From the NCBI GenBank assembly GCA_963556255.1, contig OY744617.1, forward strand, positions 30,607,566 through 30,671,565: 64,000 nucleotides of DNA, written 5' to 3'. Positions 53,984 to 64,000 of this stretch are shown here, piece after piece; positions within the stretch are counted from its first letter, which is position 1; every line of letters starts with the position of its first letter. This DNA comes from Allolobophora icterica (Eukaryota > Annelida > Clitellata > Crassiclitellata > Lumbricidae). The notes below the pieces were generated by a model, which was not told where the DNA came from, made no database searches, and worked only from the letters and a program-made list of their open reading frames with translations. Position numbers and translations under genes: made by a program.

Positions 53984-54005
53984 CACAATAACAATAACAA
54001 CAACA
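53937..54005 (+). repeat. (AAT)n/(AAC)n microsatellite
   Basis: AAT units then AAC units following the stem-loop. Confidence 0.95.
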
Positions 54006-54852
54006 ATTTATATTGCGCCGTAACGCGGCCATACCGATACAAGGGCGCCTCACAACTACTAGCGGGCAGGATAAGCCTTGGCGAACAGATGGATTATTAG
54101 CCAAGATTTAAAAACAGTCCACTGAGTCGGCCAGTCTGATGGCGGGTTAAAGACTACTGTTGAAGCCTAGAAATTTTCGTAACGTTTCCCTAGACCCACC
54201 CACCCACCCTCCCCAGCGTTACGTAACGCGCCCGGGTGGCGAATCTCTCTAAAGAATTACACTAAACGGTAGGCCTAACGTCTCAGGTTTAGGCTACCCT
54301 GTAGGCCTAATCTATGCCAAAACCAATGGACATCCGGGTCGTGACCTTCGAATTCACGGTAAGTAATCGAATATTTATTATTTCTGTTATTTCAAAGTTC
54401 GGCAAAAGATACAAGAATCCCCCGACGGAATACAATAGGGCCTAATTGTCCGTCCCTTAAACAACCTGTCAAAGGCAACTCACATCCAGTTTCTTTTTGA
54501 AACTGTCAAATTTCTGGTTTTATGCGAATGCAACAACGAAAGTCTTCTCCGAAAAATCAACCAAGAACAACAAGATTGCGTCCTTAATTATCGCAGACGA
54601 AATTTCAGAGTCTAACCAGTTTGGTCATTCGCCATTGGGCCGTATTTATATACAGAAATAGGTCACTCAGTCGCGTTGCTTCATTTTCTGTATGGCTCCC
54701 TACGAGAACCATACAGACAATGAAGGCGCGAACCTTCACAATTTATAGGCCTACTATTGCGTGTTTTTAGTTAAGTTTTAAGTCAATGGCACGAAGTTTG
54801 AACTTCGATCACATCGTGTCTAAAGTGTCATTCGATGTTAATTTGAAGTTCA
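54006..54852. other. Unique sequence with a hairpin and CCCA run
   Basis: CTTCATTTTCTGTATGG and CCATACAGACAATGAAG (about 54,679-54,725) form a 17-bp hairpin with one mismatch. A CCCA repeat flanked by GTAACG motifs lies near 54,197. No gene. Confidence 0.55.
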
Positions 54853-54860
54853 TTATAACT

Positions 54861-55753
54861 CAGTCTTGTTGTCAAGACCAAGACCAAGACCTTGAACCTC
54901 AAGACCAAGACCAAGACTTTGAACCTCGAGACCAAGACCAAGACCAAGACTTTGAACCTCGGGACCAAGACCAAGACCAAGACCTTGAACCTCAAGACCA
55001 AGACCAAGACCAAGACTTTGAAACTCAAGTCCAACACCGAGAAAAATACCCAAAAAATCACAAAATCATACTATTCCTTACTAAAAAAAATGTAAAGTCG
55101 GACTACTCGCTATTTCAATAAAACAATAAATCTTTTATTTTATTCAAACAAAACAACTCCAAATGCAGACTGCAGAGAATTCCGAATTCATATTTACAAA
55201 AGTCCTTCATGCGAAATGTTATTCCAAATGCCTGTTGCATTTTATAAAAACCAATTCGCTCAGAATTTTCTGACCAAGACGTGACCTGTGGGCCTCATAA
55301 AAAATCTGCCATGTGAAAAATACGTTCTACAGTGCTGAATTTACTGGCACACAGAGCAGCTTTTCAAGTACCGGATGTAAATGTACAAATTGTGAGTCTG
55401 TTTTGAAATCATTCCAAGGTAGATAACCGGAAGTCAAAATAAATGTCCAAAACAACAGTAAAGCCTCACTCACACCGTGTAAATACTAAAGCAATTGTAT
55501 TAGTAATTATTGGATAAATTTTTTAAAATCCTGGCGTTTTGTTAAATGACTGTTCATATTGACAGCCGGTCTTGGTCTTGGTCTTGCAAAACCAAGACCA
55601 AGACCTTGAGCCTCAAGACCAAGACCAAGACCTTGAACCTCAAGACCAAGACCAAGACCAAGACCTTGAACCTCAAGACCAAGACCAAGACTTTTAAAAA
55701 CGAACTCGAGTGCACTCGAGACCAAGACCTTGGTCTCGAGGACAACAAGACTG
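54861..55753. mobile_element. hAT-like MITE with CAAGAC tandem repeats, copy 2
   Basis: Perfect ends CAGTCTTGTTGTC and GACAACAAGACTG with 8-bp duplications TTATAACT (54,853-54,860 and 55,754-55,761). Same organisation as 17,722: AAGACC arrays at both ends and a 450-bp AT-rich middle. Array lengths differ from copy 1. Confidence 0.95.
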
Positions 55754-55794
55754 TTATAACTTAACTGTTGGTAAAAGCGTTACGTAACGTTCAT

Positions 55795-55890
55795 CTCCAC
55801 CCACCCACCCACCCACCCACCCACCCACCCACGTAACGTTTCGTAACGTTTTCAAGGACCCCACCCACCCACCCTCGAGCGTTACGTAAT
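55795..55890 (+). repeat. (CCCA)n repeat with GTTACGTAAC motifs
   Basis: CCCA units interrupted by ACGTAACGTTTCGTAACG. Similar to the CCCA run at 54,197 on the other side of the MITE. Confidence 0.85.
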
Positions 55891-56145
55891 TATGCAATGA
55901 CCCCTAATGTCTAAGCCTTTGCCATTGAAAGGAGTTGCTCTCCGTTCGTTCATCCACATGCTCTAGGCCTAAGTGTGTCCTCCACGTTGATTTTTCTACG
56001 AAGTGCACAGAGGTTGTTCTACGTTAATTCATGTCGAATAACAGAACGTCTCCGGACAAACAGTCTCAATCTATTCGTTGCTGCAATAGATCAAACGTCC
56101 AAACACGCAGGAATAACAAACATACTGCTGCTGTGTGGGTGTATA

Positions 56146-57147
56146 CAGGGTGGGCCATTAAAAATGAGAACATCATCGCGTTCAATCTGAATTATTTATT
56201 TAATTAATATACAGTATTTTTCTTATTGAAATGCAAGTAATTTATTGCTGAATGTTAATTTTAAAGAAATCAGAAATTATATTCTGTGTGTCCGCCTCGG
56301 TTCTGAACATTTTTTCTAAACGTCTGAACCACTCGTTAATGTTCCTGTCTATAAATCGCTGTGACGTTTTTCACCACTCCTCAACAATGGTAAATTTCGG
56401 TTGTTCAGTCTATTGTTGTAAATTTACCACGAAGGTAGTCTTTTTTTGGAGGGTACCCCAAATAGAATAGTCTACCTGGTTTAGGTCTCGGCTATTTGGG
56501 GGCCAGATGTCTGGTTCGTTGAAGGTGACAATGTTTTATGCTGTGTTTGATGGAGTTCCGTCCTGCAGCAACGTCCAATTGTAAAGATTACACCTTGCTC
56601 GAATATCAGGAAGTAAACCTGTTTCTAGAACGTGATCACAATAGTATTTACTGTTTACTTTGGCTCCGGGTTCAACATGCACTACATTGGTTTTCCCACC
56701 CGAGACACACCGGCCGAAACCATGATGCTGTGACCGAAATGTTCACGTTCACGTGCGAGCCTTGTTGCTGGAATTCGCTGTTTCTCTCTTGCATGAGAAT
56801 ATACACGATCATTTTGAGAATTAACTGGTATGGCAACTGTTAATGTCTTTTCATCTGTGAACCAAATGCTTCGTACACTTCTTTCGTTAACAAACATTTC
56901 AAGTAGGGGCTGACTTCGTTGCAGACGTTTTAATTTACAGCCTTCGTTTATCACCTGCCCCATCACGGTGATGGTACGCTTTAAGTTGTAAATAAAGATG
57001 GCGACCGGAAGTTGATGAAATGACTTACGTATGGGAAGTAAGTGCATTGTAGAATAATTGAGGTGTTTACGATTTACTCAAAGCTCAATTTGACATTGTA
57101 TTAAAGACGATTGTACGTGATGATCTTATTTTTAATGGCCCACCATG
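56146..57147 (-). mobile_element. mariner-type transposon, truncated
   Basis: Terminal repeats CAGGGTGGGCCATTAAAAA and its near complement at the right end, with TA on each side (56,144-56,145 and 57,148-57,149). At 1.0 kb it lacks about 300 bp of a normal mariner. It contains a broken transposase. Confidence 0.93.
56200..57047 (-). pseudogene. mariner transposase relic
   Basis: The open part (57,047-56,682) includes RSVRSIWFTDEKTLTVAIPV and NSQNDRVYSHAREK, around the first catalytic Asp. Later frames show NSKYYCDHVLETGLLPDIRA, WTLLQDG, EPDIWPPNS and DLNQVDYSIWG, covering the other catalytic acids. Stops and frameshifts occur. The N-terminal DNA-binding helix-turn-helix region is missing. 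Confidence 0.88.
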
Positions 57148-57195
57148 TATATATTATACACATGCATATTTGCATTATATGCACTCCAACTCATG

Positions 57196-57227
<32 letters not shown>

Positions 57228-57397
57228 TTCCGCAAAAATAAATTACATTCGTCAATATATATATATATATATATTATCGGTCAATTATGTTATATGTATA
57301 TAATACAGTCGTAGGCAATAACAGACAAGATATCAGCGGATGGCGTACCAAAGCCCCGGTTTCTGCTGGGTGCATTTGACACCGGCGCTGTAGTCCT

Positions 57398-57640
57398 GCA
57401 TGGTCACTGTTACTATGGTAACTCGACATCCTGCATGGTGACTGTTGCTATGGTAACTCGACATCCTGCATGGTCACTGTTGCTACGGTAACTCGACATC
57501 CTGTATGGTCACTGTTTTGCTATGGTAACTCGATATCAGGCATAATCACTGTTACTATGGTAACTCGACATCCTGCATGGTGACTGTTGCTATGGTAACT
57601 CGACATCCTGTACGGTCACTGTTGCTATGGTAACTCTGCA
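57398..57640 (+). repeat. 35-bp minisatellite of X-box-like sites
   Basis: Seven units at a 35-bp period (one interval of 37). Each holds GTTGCTATGGTAAC or a close variant, at 57,409, 57,444, 57,479, 57,514, 57,551, 57,586 and 57,621. That sequence fits the RFX X-box consensus RYYNYY-N(1-3)-RRNRAC. The unit at 57,514 has a 2-bp expansion. Confidence 0.9.
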
Positions 57641-58035
57641 TGCCACGAGAGCGATGAACGGAGAGCAGATCACAACAGTGTCACTGGCCGGAAAACAATT
57701 TCGAGATGTCTCGCAATCTAATTGGTGAAAACAAATTTATCGTTCTCATGGCAACAACTTAAGCACTGCGATTTGCTAACCTTTAATTGCCACTTCAAGA
57801 ACATTCTGCAGACACGACGATAGAAGACCACAATCAAAGGGAGATGACAGAAGCCATGAGAGTTAGGTCTAGTCTACCTGGGTGTCGCTGGCTACATGTT
57901 CCGATGGTTCAGTTCCTGTTTACGCTTGGGCGCCGGGGTCAGAGACAATCAGGGACCTCGATTAGAAACGGGGTGGAGATTCGAGGTCAACAAAATAACA
58001 GACTAAGGTAATGTAGAATACACACACGCATGCGT
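57641..58035. other. No recognised gene
   Basis: Unique sequence. A 74-codon frame at 57,787 has no recognised motif. Confidence 0.4.
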
Positions 58036-58565
58036 ACAGAGATACACGCATACGTATATACATGCATACATGCATACATGCATACATGCATACATACATA
58101 CATACATACATACATACATACATACATACATACATACATACATACATACATACATACATACATACATACATACATACATACATACATGCATACATAATTA
58201 TATACATACATACATACATGCATACATGCATGCATACATACATACATGCATACATACATACATACATGCATACATACATACATGCATACATACATGCATA
58301 CATGCATGCATGCATGCATACATACATACATACTGTACATACATACATACATAATGCACACATACACACGTACATACGCACACACATACATATATACATG
58401 CACACATGCACACATACATACATGCATATGTAAAAACATACCTACATACAATCATACATACATACATACGTACGTACATACATACAATCGTACATGCATG
58501 CAATCATACATATATGCAAACAATCAACCATCCATGCACATACATACATACATACGTTCATACAT
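58036..58565 (+). repeat. (CATA)n microsatellite, about 500 bp
   Basis: CATA units with CATG variants. His/Ile/Tyr and Cys/Met/Tyr ORFs are artefacts. Confidence 0.97.
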
Positions 58566-58960
58566 ACCTCTACCCTATTCCCTGTACCCTTAGTAACCCT
58601 TGCCCTTTTTCCACCCTCCTGTCATATTATCATGTCAGTCTCTCGCCTCATAACCCCATCATCTTCGTCACATGGATTTCAATGGCTTCGATCTAAGTCC
58701 ACAGCGAAGACGATTCCCTGTCGCCGGAAGTGACGGGCTTCCTTTGTCCTCCTCCTCCGCATCTGTTCGCTCATGCGTCGGGCGTTCATCTCAGGGCTGC
58801 TGAGGCTGCTCTGTATTCGTTGCCAGGGCGACGGATGGGCGTATGCGCAGGGACGGATGCGGACTTGGATGGCTGCTTCGGATTCAAAGTGCATCTTTGA
58901 CACGATGAGTCGCAGCGGGATTTCAGCGGATGCGATTTCTCTCGTTGCAGGAAAAAGACA
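58566..58960. other. No recognised gene
   Basis: Unique, GC-moderate sequence. Short frames on both strands have no motif. Confidence 0.35.
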
Positions 58961-58974
58961 GGGAGGGAGGGAGG

Positions 58975-59048
<74 letters not shown>

Positions 59049-59115
59049 GAGGAGAGTATCTATGTATGTGTGTATGTATGTATGTAGGTACGTATGTATG
59101 TATGTATGTATGTAT
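58961..59115 (+). repeat. (GA)n, (GACA)n and (GTAT)n microsatellites
   Basis: Three consecutive arrays. The GTAT array is interrupted by the transposon at 59,116 and resumes at 61,311. Confidence 0.95.
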
Positions 59116-61310
59116 TAGGGTGGTTCTGACTTTCATGGGAAAAAATTTAAACTGTTTTTTCTGGACTTTCCGCTTTTTGTTGTGTTCCAATGAATATAAA
59201 AGAAATATGTACGAAGTTATGGAACATTATCTTGTCATTTAGGGGTAGCTCAATAACATTTAAATTTGACATAATGGTATTTTAAAAGAAATTTTTCCAT
59301 TATCCATTATTTTTTATATTTTCCTTACCTAATGAAACAACTATGTTTAATTGTTACTTTTGTGAACAAATTGTCAAAGTAGTAGTTCTAAGTTATTTCA
59401 AATTATTAGTATGACTTTATGTTATTATGTAATAATAATATATGGCTCAAAATCATTTGCTGAAGTTTATTTTGACATAAGCATTTCTTTCTTGCATTCT
59501 GGAAAGTTGCGTCTATGATCATGCACTACTTGAAGGAGGTACTGTTTCTGGTGTTCTTTCTTTGTAACTATGCAGTTGTACTCTTCTATCAAAGCAACTC
59601 CTCTTTCAGCATTGTCATTTACAACTTGTAGATGATGAACAATTTCTGAGGCAACTTTATAATCATCTCAAAGTTCCCATGTTTCAGGATCGCTTTTCAG
59701 GAATTCATTAGAGATTCTCAGCCGGTCAAAAAACAGCAGGGAGTTCATTGTAACAAAATCTTCTATGTTCATGACCACAGATTTCTGAACATTTACCCGT
59801 ATTCTCTTAGGAGCATCATCTTGGCCTGGTCGCTCGTGTAAAGCTTTCACCATTCCTCGTTTGGACTTGGCTGTCAATGCCGAATAAAAAAAATGCTAAA
59901 GCCACGAGCTCCTCACTAAGGTACCACAGATGACCTGCAAATTTTTTGCTGGCTACTTTGAGAGAGCAGGATTTTCTTTTTTATAGCTAACCAGAGTTTT
60001 CAGTAAACATAAATCATTGTTAGGAGCAGAAGCAGGAATAGTTTGTCCTGCCCAAAGCTGCTGCCAGACTTGGTGTCACAATATTTGTTGTTGGTCGCTT
60101 TTTTAAAGGAGTTTTCCTTTTCACTAAATTTACATTTTAACTGCCACCATCTTCGCATTCTTCGTTTGAATCATCACTTCTAGAGGTTTCAAGAATAATT
60201 TTCTCGTTCATGGCTTCCAAATGTTGATCTTCTCTCTGCTTTATATCCATGCTTGATTTTGTCTTTTAGATGCCCTCATTTCTTTTGAAGTAAGTACCAT
60301 ATCAACTTTTCCCATACATCCACGGCGACCTTTTTCTCTTTGGGCAAGCAGAAACTCTTTATCCTCTTGAATATTGATTATGTTTAAGGCATCCAAGTGA
60401 GCAATATCAAACAAAATATCTAAGGCATCAGCAAATTCTGTTTAATTTTTTGCTGAATCTCAGTTTTCCTGTTAAAATTTTTCTTTAATTTCAACCGCTA
60501 TTCATGTATAGTCTTTCCAACTTTGAGATGGCACGGTGTTCTGGTTGCATTGGGATGCGCGCTTTATTCCCAAAAATTGCAGCCTCTCTTGCAACAGCTC
60601 TTGCACTTTCAGGGATAGTTTTTCTCAAAGTTTTGTGATGATAAAGAAAACACTTAAAACTTGCTTATTTGAAGGAAGTTTGCTTACAGTTATTTTAATG
60701 TCTTGCGAGCCTATTAACCAAATTAAAGTCTTGCTTCTACTGTTCACTGTACATTCAGCCATATTTCTAAATGTTATTAGAAATAACTATTCAAAATTTT
60801 ACAATTCTCTTGTTCCGTGTAAGAAAATTAACTATACTCGATGGCTTCCAAACACGTCTGCATACAGAACTGTCAATAAGATTTCTGACTACAAACCATG
60901 AAGGCCCTCAGTAATCACAATTGAAAATTAATTTTAGAGATTCATAAACAAATATTTATCTGTAGGCCTAACCATTGCTCTTGTGAATATATAAAATTAT
61001 ATATAATTATAGGGCCTATATATATTGTCATCATTTAAAAACCGATGCGTATATAGTATATACCTAACTGATCAAATAAATAATATTATTACTAATCGTA
61101 ACTGTAACCGTAAAACTGAAACTGTGTCTCTTGGATGCACAGTAGTTAGGCCATGTTAGACAAGCTCTGAAAACTTCAACTTCATTGAGCTACCTCTAAA
61201 TATTGCTCAAATCAGCTCATATTTGGCCAGATTTATTTTAGTGTGTAATAGAACAAGATACTAAGCGGAAACAATCACATTTAAAAACTTCAGATTTCAG
61301 AACCACCCTA
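59116..61310 (-). mobile_element. TAGGGTGG-ended DNA transposon, copy 2
   Basis: Perfect ends TAGGGTGGTTCTGA and TCAGAACCACCCTA (14 bp). It lies inside a GTAT microsatellite, with GTATGTAT on both sides. The 8-bp duplication is real only if the repeat phase is ignored. A decayed transposase-like gene on the minus strand shares blocks with the element at 20,254. Confidence 0.88.
59460..60460 (-). pseudogene. Decayed transposase-like gene, copy 2
   Basis: Minus-strand blocks: DALDILFDIAHLDALNII and QEDKEFLLAQREKGRRGCMG (60,440-60,300), FVTMNSLLFFDRLRISNEFL and SDPETWEL (59,760-59,668), VVNDNAERGVALIEEYN and QKQYLLQVVHDHR (59,635-59,520). The last block matches VVNDTAERCAALVQSFN in copy 1. Stops and frameshifts are frequent. 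No catalytic triad can be assigned. Confidence 0.65.
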
Positions 61311-61480
61311 GTATGTATGTATGTATGTATGTATGTATGTATGTATGTATGTATGTATGTATGTATGTATGTGTGTATGTATGTATGTATGTATGTATGT
61401 ATGTATGTATGTATGTGTGTATGTGTGTATGTATGTATGCATATATGTATGTATTGTATGTATTTATGCATGCATGTGTA
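61311..61480 (+). repeat. (GTAT)n microsatellite, right part
   Basis: Continuation of the GTAT array split by the transposon. Confidence 0.97.
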
Positions 61481-61778
61481 TATATAGTAATCACAGCGAG
61501 ACAGACAGACAAATTAGATCACACACGCATACAGACACACGTACGCAGAGCGACACCTAGCGACCAAGTGAAACCGAACTGAAGTGGATGTCGCTGTGGA
61601 GAGACGCGAACAGCAATTGACGTAACGCGATCCGAGGTGAAGAAGCCAGACGAGTAGGAAATGGAGATTCGCGCGCTTCAACCACCTGTTCTGAGTCGCT
61701 TCAAATGGATTCGACTCCTAAGCCAACGCTTAAACAAATGCAAATCGCTCTGCACAGGAGTACAAGCAACTGCTGCAG

Positions 61779-61892
<114 letters not shown>

Positions 61893-62063
61893 AATGCCAG
61901 AAAACTATTGTTTTTTTAACGCATGGACTGTTAACACGTGTCTACTGTCTAGCATAAGGAAGTGCTAGGGCCTTTAGACAGCATATTACCAAGTGAGATA
62001 AGCGTAATTGTAGTGTAGAGATTTAACTCGTTGTCATAGCCATGGATTCTGCGTGCAGTTTCA

Positions 62064-62175
62064 ATAAACACTTGAAGACTGTTCTTTTCTGCAAGGTTGG
62101 GCTCGGAGCGCCTCTGCGCTGTTATATTTGGAGAGGCGCTATATAAATGCTTTTAATGAATTAGTGAATGAATTA
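62064..62175 (+). repeat. L2-like 3' end
   Basis: AAACACTTGAAGACTGTTCT, a GAGCGCCTCTGCGC stretch, then GGAGAGGCGCTATATAAATG and a weak AATG tail. Confidence 0.65.
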
Positions 62176-62381
62176 TACATCAACCGAAAAGCTAATTCAC
62201 CTGAGCCAGCCTGAACAAAGGCGCTCAGTGAAATCAGTAGGTGAGGCAGGTAAGATGAGGGTTCAGTTCTGTATCAACTTCAATAGGTCAGAAATGGAGC
62301 AGGAATTCGAATGGATATAATGATGTAATAGTCTACTACTAGACACTAACGAGAAGAAAAGGAATGTTAAGGATATGATAT

Positions 62382-62535
62382 ATGTGCCGAAAAATCATTT
62401 AGTCTCATTGTAAAATGGCAAATGTGCCGGAAAATATTTTAATTTTATGGTAACATGGCAAATGTGCCGGAAAATCATTTAATTTCATTGCAAAATGGCA
62501 AATGTGTTGCAGAATCGTTTACTTTAATGTAGAAA
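62382..62535 (+). repeat. 40-bp tandem repeat, 3.5 copies
   Basis: Units begin ATGTGCCGGAAAATCATTTA and end AAAATGGCAA, with exact 40-bp spacing. Confidence 0.9.
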
Positions 62536-62885
62536 TAGGTGTACAGCAAGTTTCAATTAGATAAAAAAAAAACAGCAACGCCTTCAGACTTATCTGACGT
62601 TCATAACAGTTGAACGTGGTCCATTTTCATTACACGACGCTGGGTATTTGCGCAATAACTCTGCAATGATCGCCCCATCTTCGTCATAATTTGGCTGAAA
62701 GGTTTCAGTGTTATTGGGCAGAGAAAATGGGCCAACGACCAAGCCAGTAAAATGAATCGCCGATGTTTTGGCGAGGGACAGTATCAATTTGTGGGACGCG
62801 GTAGTCGTAAGGTTAAGCGCTCGAAAATAGAGCCGGAAAACCAAAATCAGCACTTACACCATACGTTGCACTAGGCCTACTTTAC
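62536..62885. other. Unassigned sequence
   Basis: An 87-codon minus-strand frame (62,853-62,590) includes GLVVGPFSLPNNTETF. I do not recognise it. Confidence 0.3.
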
Positions 62886-63190
62886 ATTCATTCATTCATT
62901 CATTCATTCATTCATTCATTCATTCAATCAATCATTCATTAGACATTTATAGAGCGCCTCTTCAAGAGGCTACTCAGAGGCGCTCCCGATTCCAGCACAA
63001 CTAAACAGAACCGTGTTTTGATATGACATAAAAGGTATCTTTTAGGGTCCTAGGGAGCAAGAGCATCTCCATTTACAATACGCGAGCCACATGGGGAGGA
63101 TGAAGAGTGCCTTGAGCTGATCCAGACAGATAATGGTAGGTATATTGGGTGCTATATGACTTCATTTGGTAAGCTCGGTTTGCGAGGACG
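62886..63190 (-). mobile_element. L2-like LINE 3' region, reverse, (ATTC)n tail
   Basis: Minus strand ends CGCCTCTGAGTAGCCTCTTG, then GAGGCGCTCTATAAATGTC, then GAATGAAT units (62,940-62,886). The upstream part carries only decayed untranslated sequence. Confidence 0.65.
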
Positions 63191-63202
63191 AGTGGCAGGG
63201 AC

Positions 63203-63581
63203 CAGTGTGTAATCTAGACGTCTTTGGGCGGAATGTCCCCCAGGATTGATGTTCCCCCCAGAGGCCAGCAATATTACAAGGTAGAGACCTTTAGGGGAGG
63301 AAAAATCCCCCCAGGATACATGTGGATACATGGTTCCCCCAGAGAGAAGATTTCCTAAAAAAAGGTCAACAACTTGTTTGAGAGAGTAATTGACGTAGAA
63401 AAAGTTAAAAAATCGGACGAAGGACTAAAAAAAGGTCATCAACTTTTAGGAAGATAATTAGGAAAAGTCTGAAACTTTTTCAAGATGGATGAAATTACAG
63501 ACAAAAATCTTGTGTAAATTCGTTGGTCCTCCAGGAACCTTGTTTCCCCTCCCAGAAGAGGGGGGACTAGATTAAACACTG
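63203..63581. mobile_element. MITE with CAGTGTTTAATCTAG-type ends, copy 2
   Basis: Ends CAGTGTGTAATCTAG and CTAGATTAAACACTG with one mismatch, flanked by 9-bp repeats GGCAGGGAC (63,194-63,202 and 63,582-63,590). Interior C-runs and AAAAAAGGTCATCAACTTTT motifs match the copy at 35,684. No ORF. Confidence 0.93.
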
Positions 63582-63785
63582 GGCAGGGACTTTCCCCTCG
63601 CTCGACTGATTTTCTGATCCACGGTGTGCGGTCAGTGTACTCATTAACAGGCGAGTTGTTAGATGGCTTCTGTGGAGGATAGTCCTTAACACTTATTTAA
63701 CCGTGGTGTGGCTCTGAACCTTCTATCTCTCTCTCTGTTGATAACGGGAAAGAAAAAAAGACTTATGACGCTTGCTACTAGATTA
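63582..63785. other. No recognised feature
   Basis: Unique sequence leading into a GAA-rich tract (63,793-63,890). Confidence 0.4.
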
Positions 63786-63907
63786 TAGCGAGGAAAAGGG
63801 ACGTAAAGAAGAGGAAGAATGCGAATTAGATCGTGAAGATGAATGCGAAGAGGAATGCGAAGAAGAAGAGGAAGAGGAGAAAGAAAAGTTATTGTGGGGA
63901 AGAGCTA

Positions 63908-64000
63908 GTTCTCTCTCTCTCTCTCTGTCTGTCTGTCGCCCTGTCTGTCTGCCTGTCTGCCTGTCTGTCTGTCTGCCTGTCTGTCTGTCTGCCTGTCTGT
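63908..64000 (+). repeat. (CTCT)n/(CTGT)n tract at window end
   Basis: CT units then CTGT/CTGC tetramers running off the window. Confidence 0.95.

Noticed and set aside
56538..56843. 101-codon plus-strand ORF
   Set aside because: Antisense shadow of the mariner transposase relic.
57398..57640. CRISPR array
   Set aside because: Units are contiguous 35-bp tandem copies without unique spacers, and the genome is eukaryotic.
57962..58593. Overlapping Cys-Met-Tyr and His-Ile-Tyr ORFs up to 154 codons
   Set aside because: All come from a CATA microsatellite; three frames on both strands are open at once.

Overview
The window looks like repeat-rich nuclear DNA of an invertebrate animal. There are no operons, ribosome-binding sites or prokaryotic genes. 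Coding signal is almost all transposon-derived (several non-LTR retrotransposon clades, a Ty3/gypsy-type LTR element, hAT, mariner, MULE and unnamed DNA transposons, tRNA-derived SINEs). Long (AAT)n, (AGT)n, (CATA)n, (CTGT)n and (TG)n microsatellites are everywhere. Species cannot be fixed from the sequence.

The layout is set by two direct segmental duplications. Copy A (1 to about 11,335) is paralogous to copy B (34,001 to about 43,467). Each copy carries insertions the other lacks, so each serves as an empty-site control for the other. A second pair joins 13,863-19,262 (blown apart by several insertions) with 22,831-29,913 (split by one LTR retrotransposon).

Region by region: 1-11,335 holds an apparently intact non-LTR retrotransposon with a restriction-like endonuclease (protein 1853-4804) lying inside an AAT microsatellite, then SINE and L2-like LINE tails, minisatellites and low-complexity tracts. 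11,336-22,846 is a nest of hAT elements, a CR1-like RT relic split by a hAT-like element, L2-like fragments, and an RT relic split by a TAGGGTGG-ended transposon. 22,847-29,058 is an LTR element with 1,405-bp LTRs, a Leu-tRNA-type primer site and a 1,056-residue Gag-protease ORF that begins inside the LTR; most of pol is deleted. 30,918-33,761 is the only convincing host-type gene: a single-ORF Mab-21/cGAS-like nucleotidyltransferase with its apparent catalytic residues present. 34,001-43,467 is copy B. 43,468-64,000 is mostly simple repeats with a MULE fragment, several short hAT-like elements, a mariner relic, a 35-bp minisatellite made of RFX X-box-like sites, and a second TAGGGTGG transposon.

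The strongest biological story is target choice. At least five insertions of restriction-like-endonuclease LINEs or their 3' tails sit inside AAT microsatellites, with the matching paralogous site empty. They share a 3' stem-loop of fixed geometry (7-bp stem, 11-nt loop).
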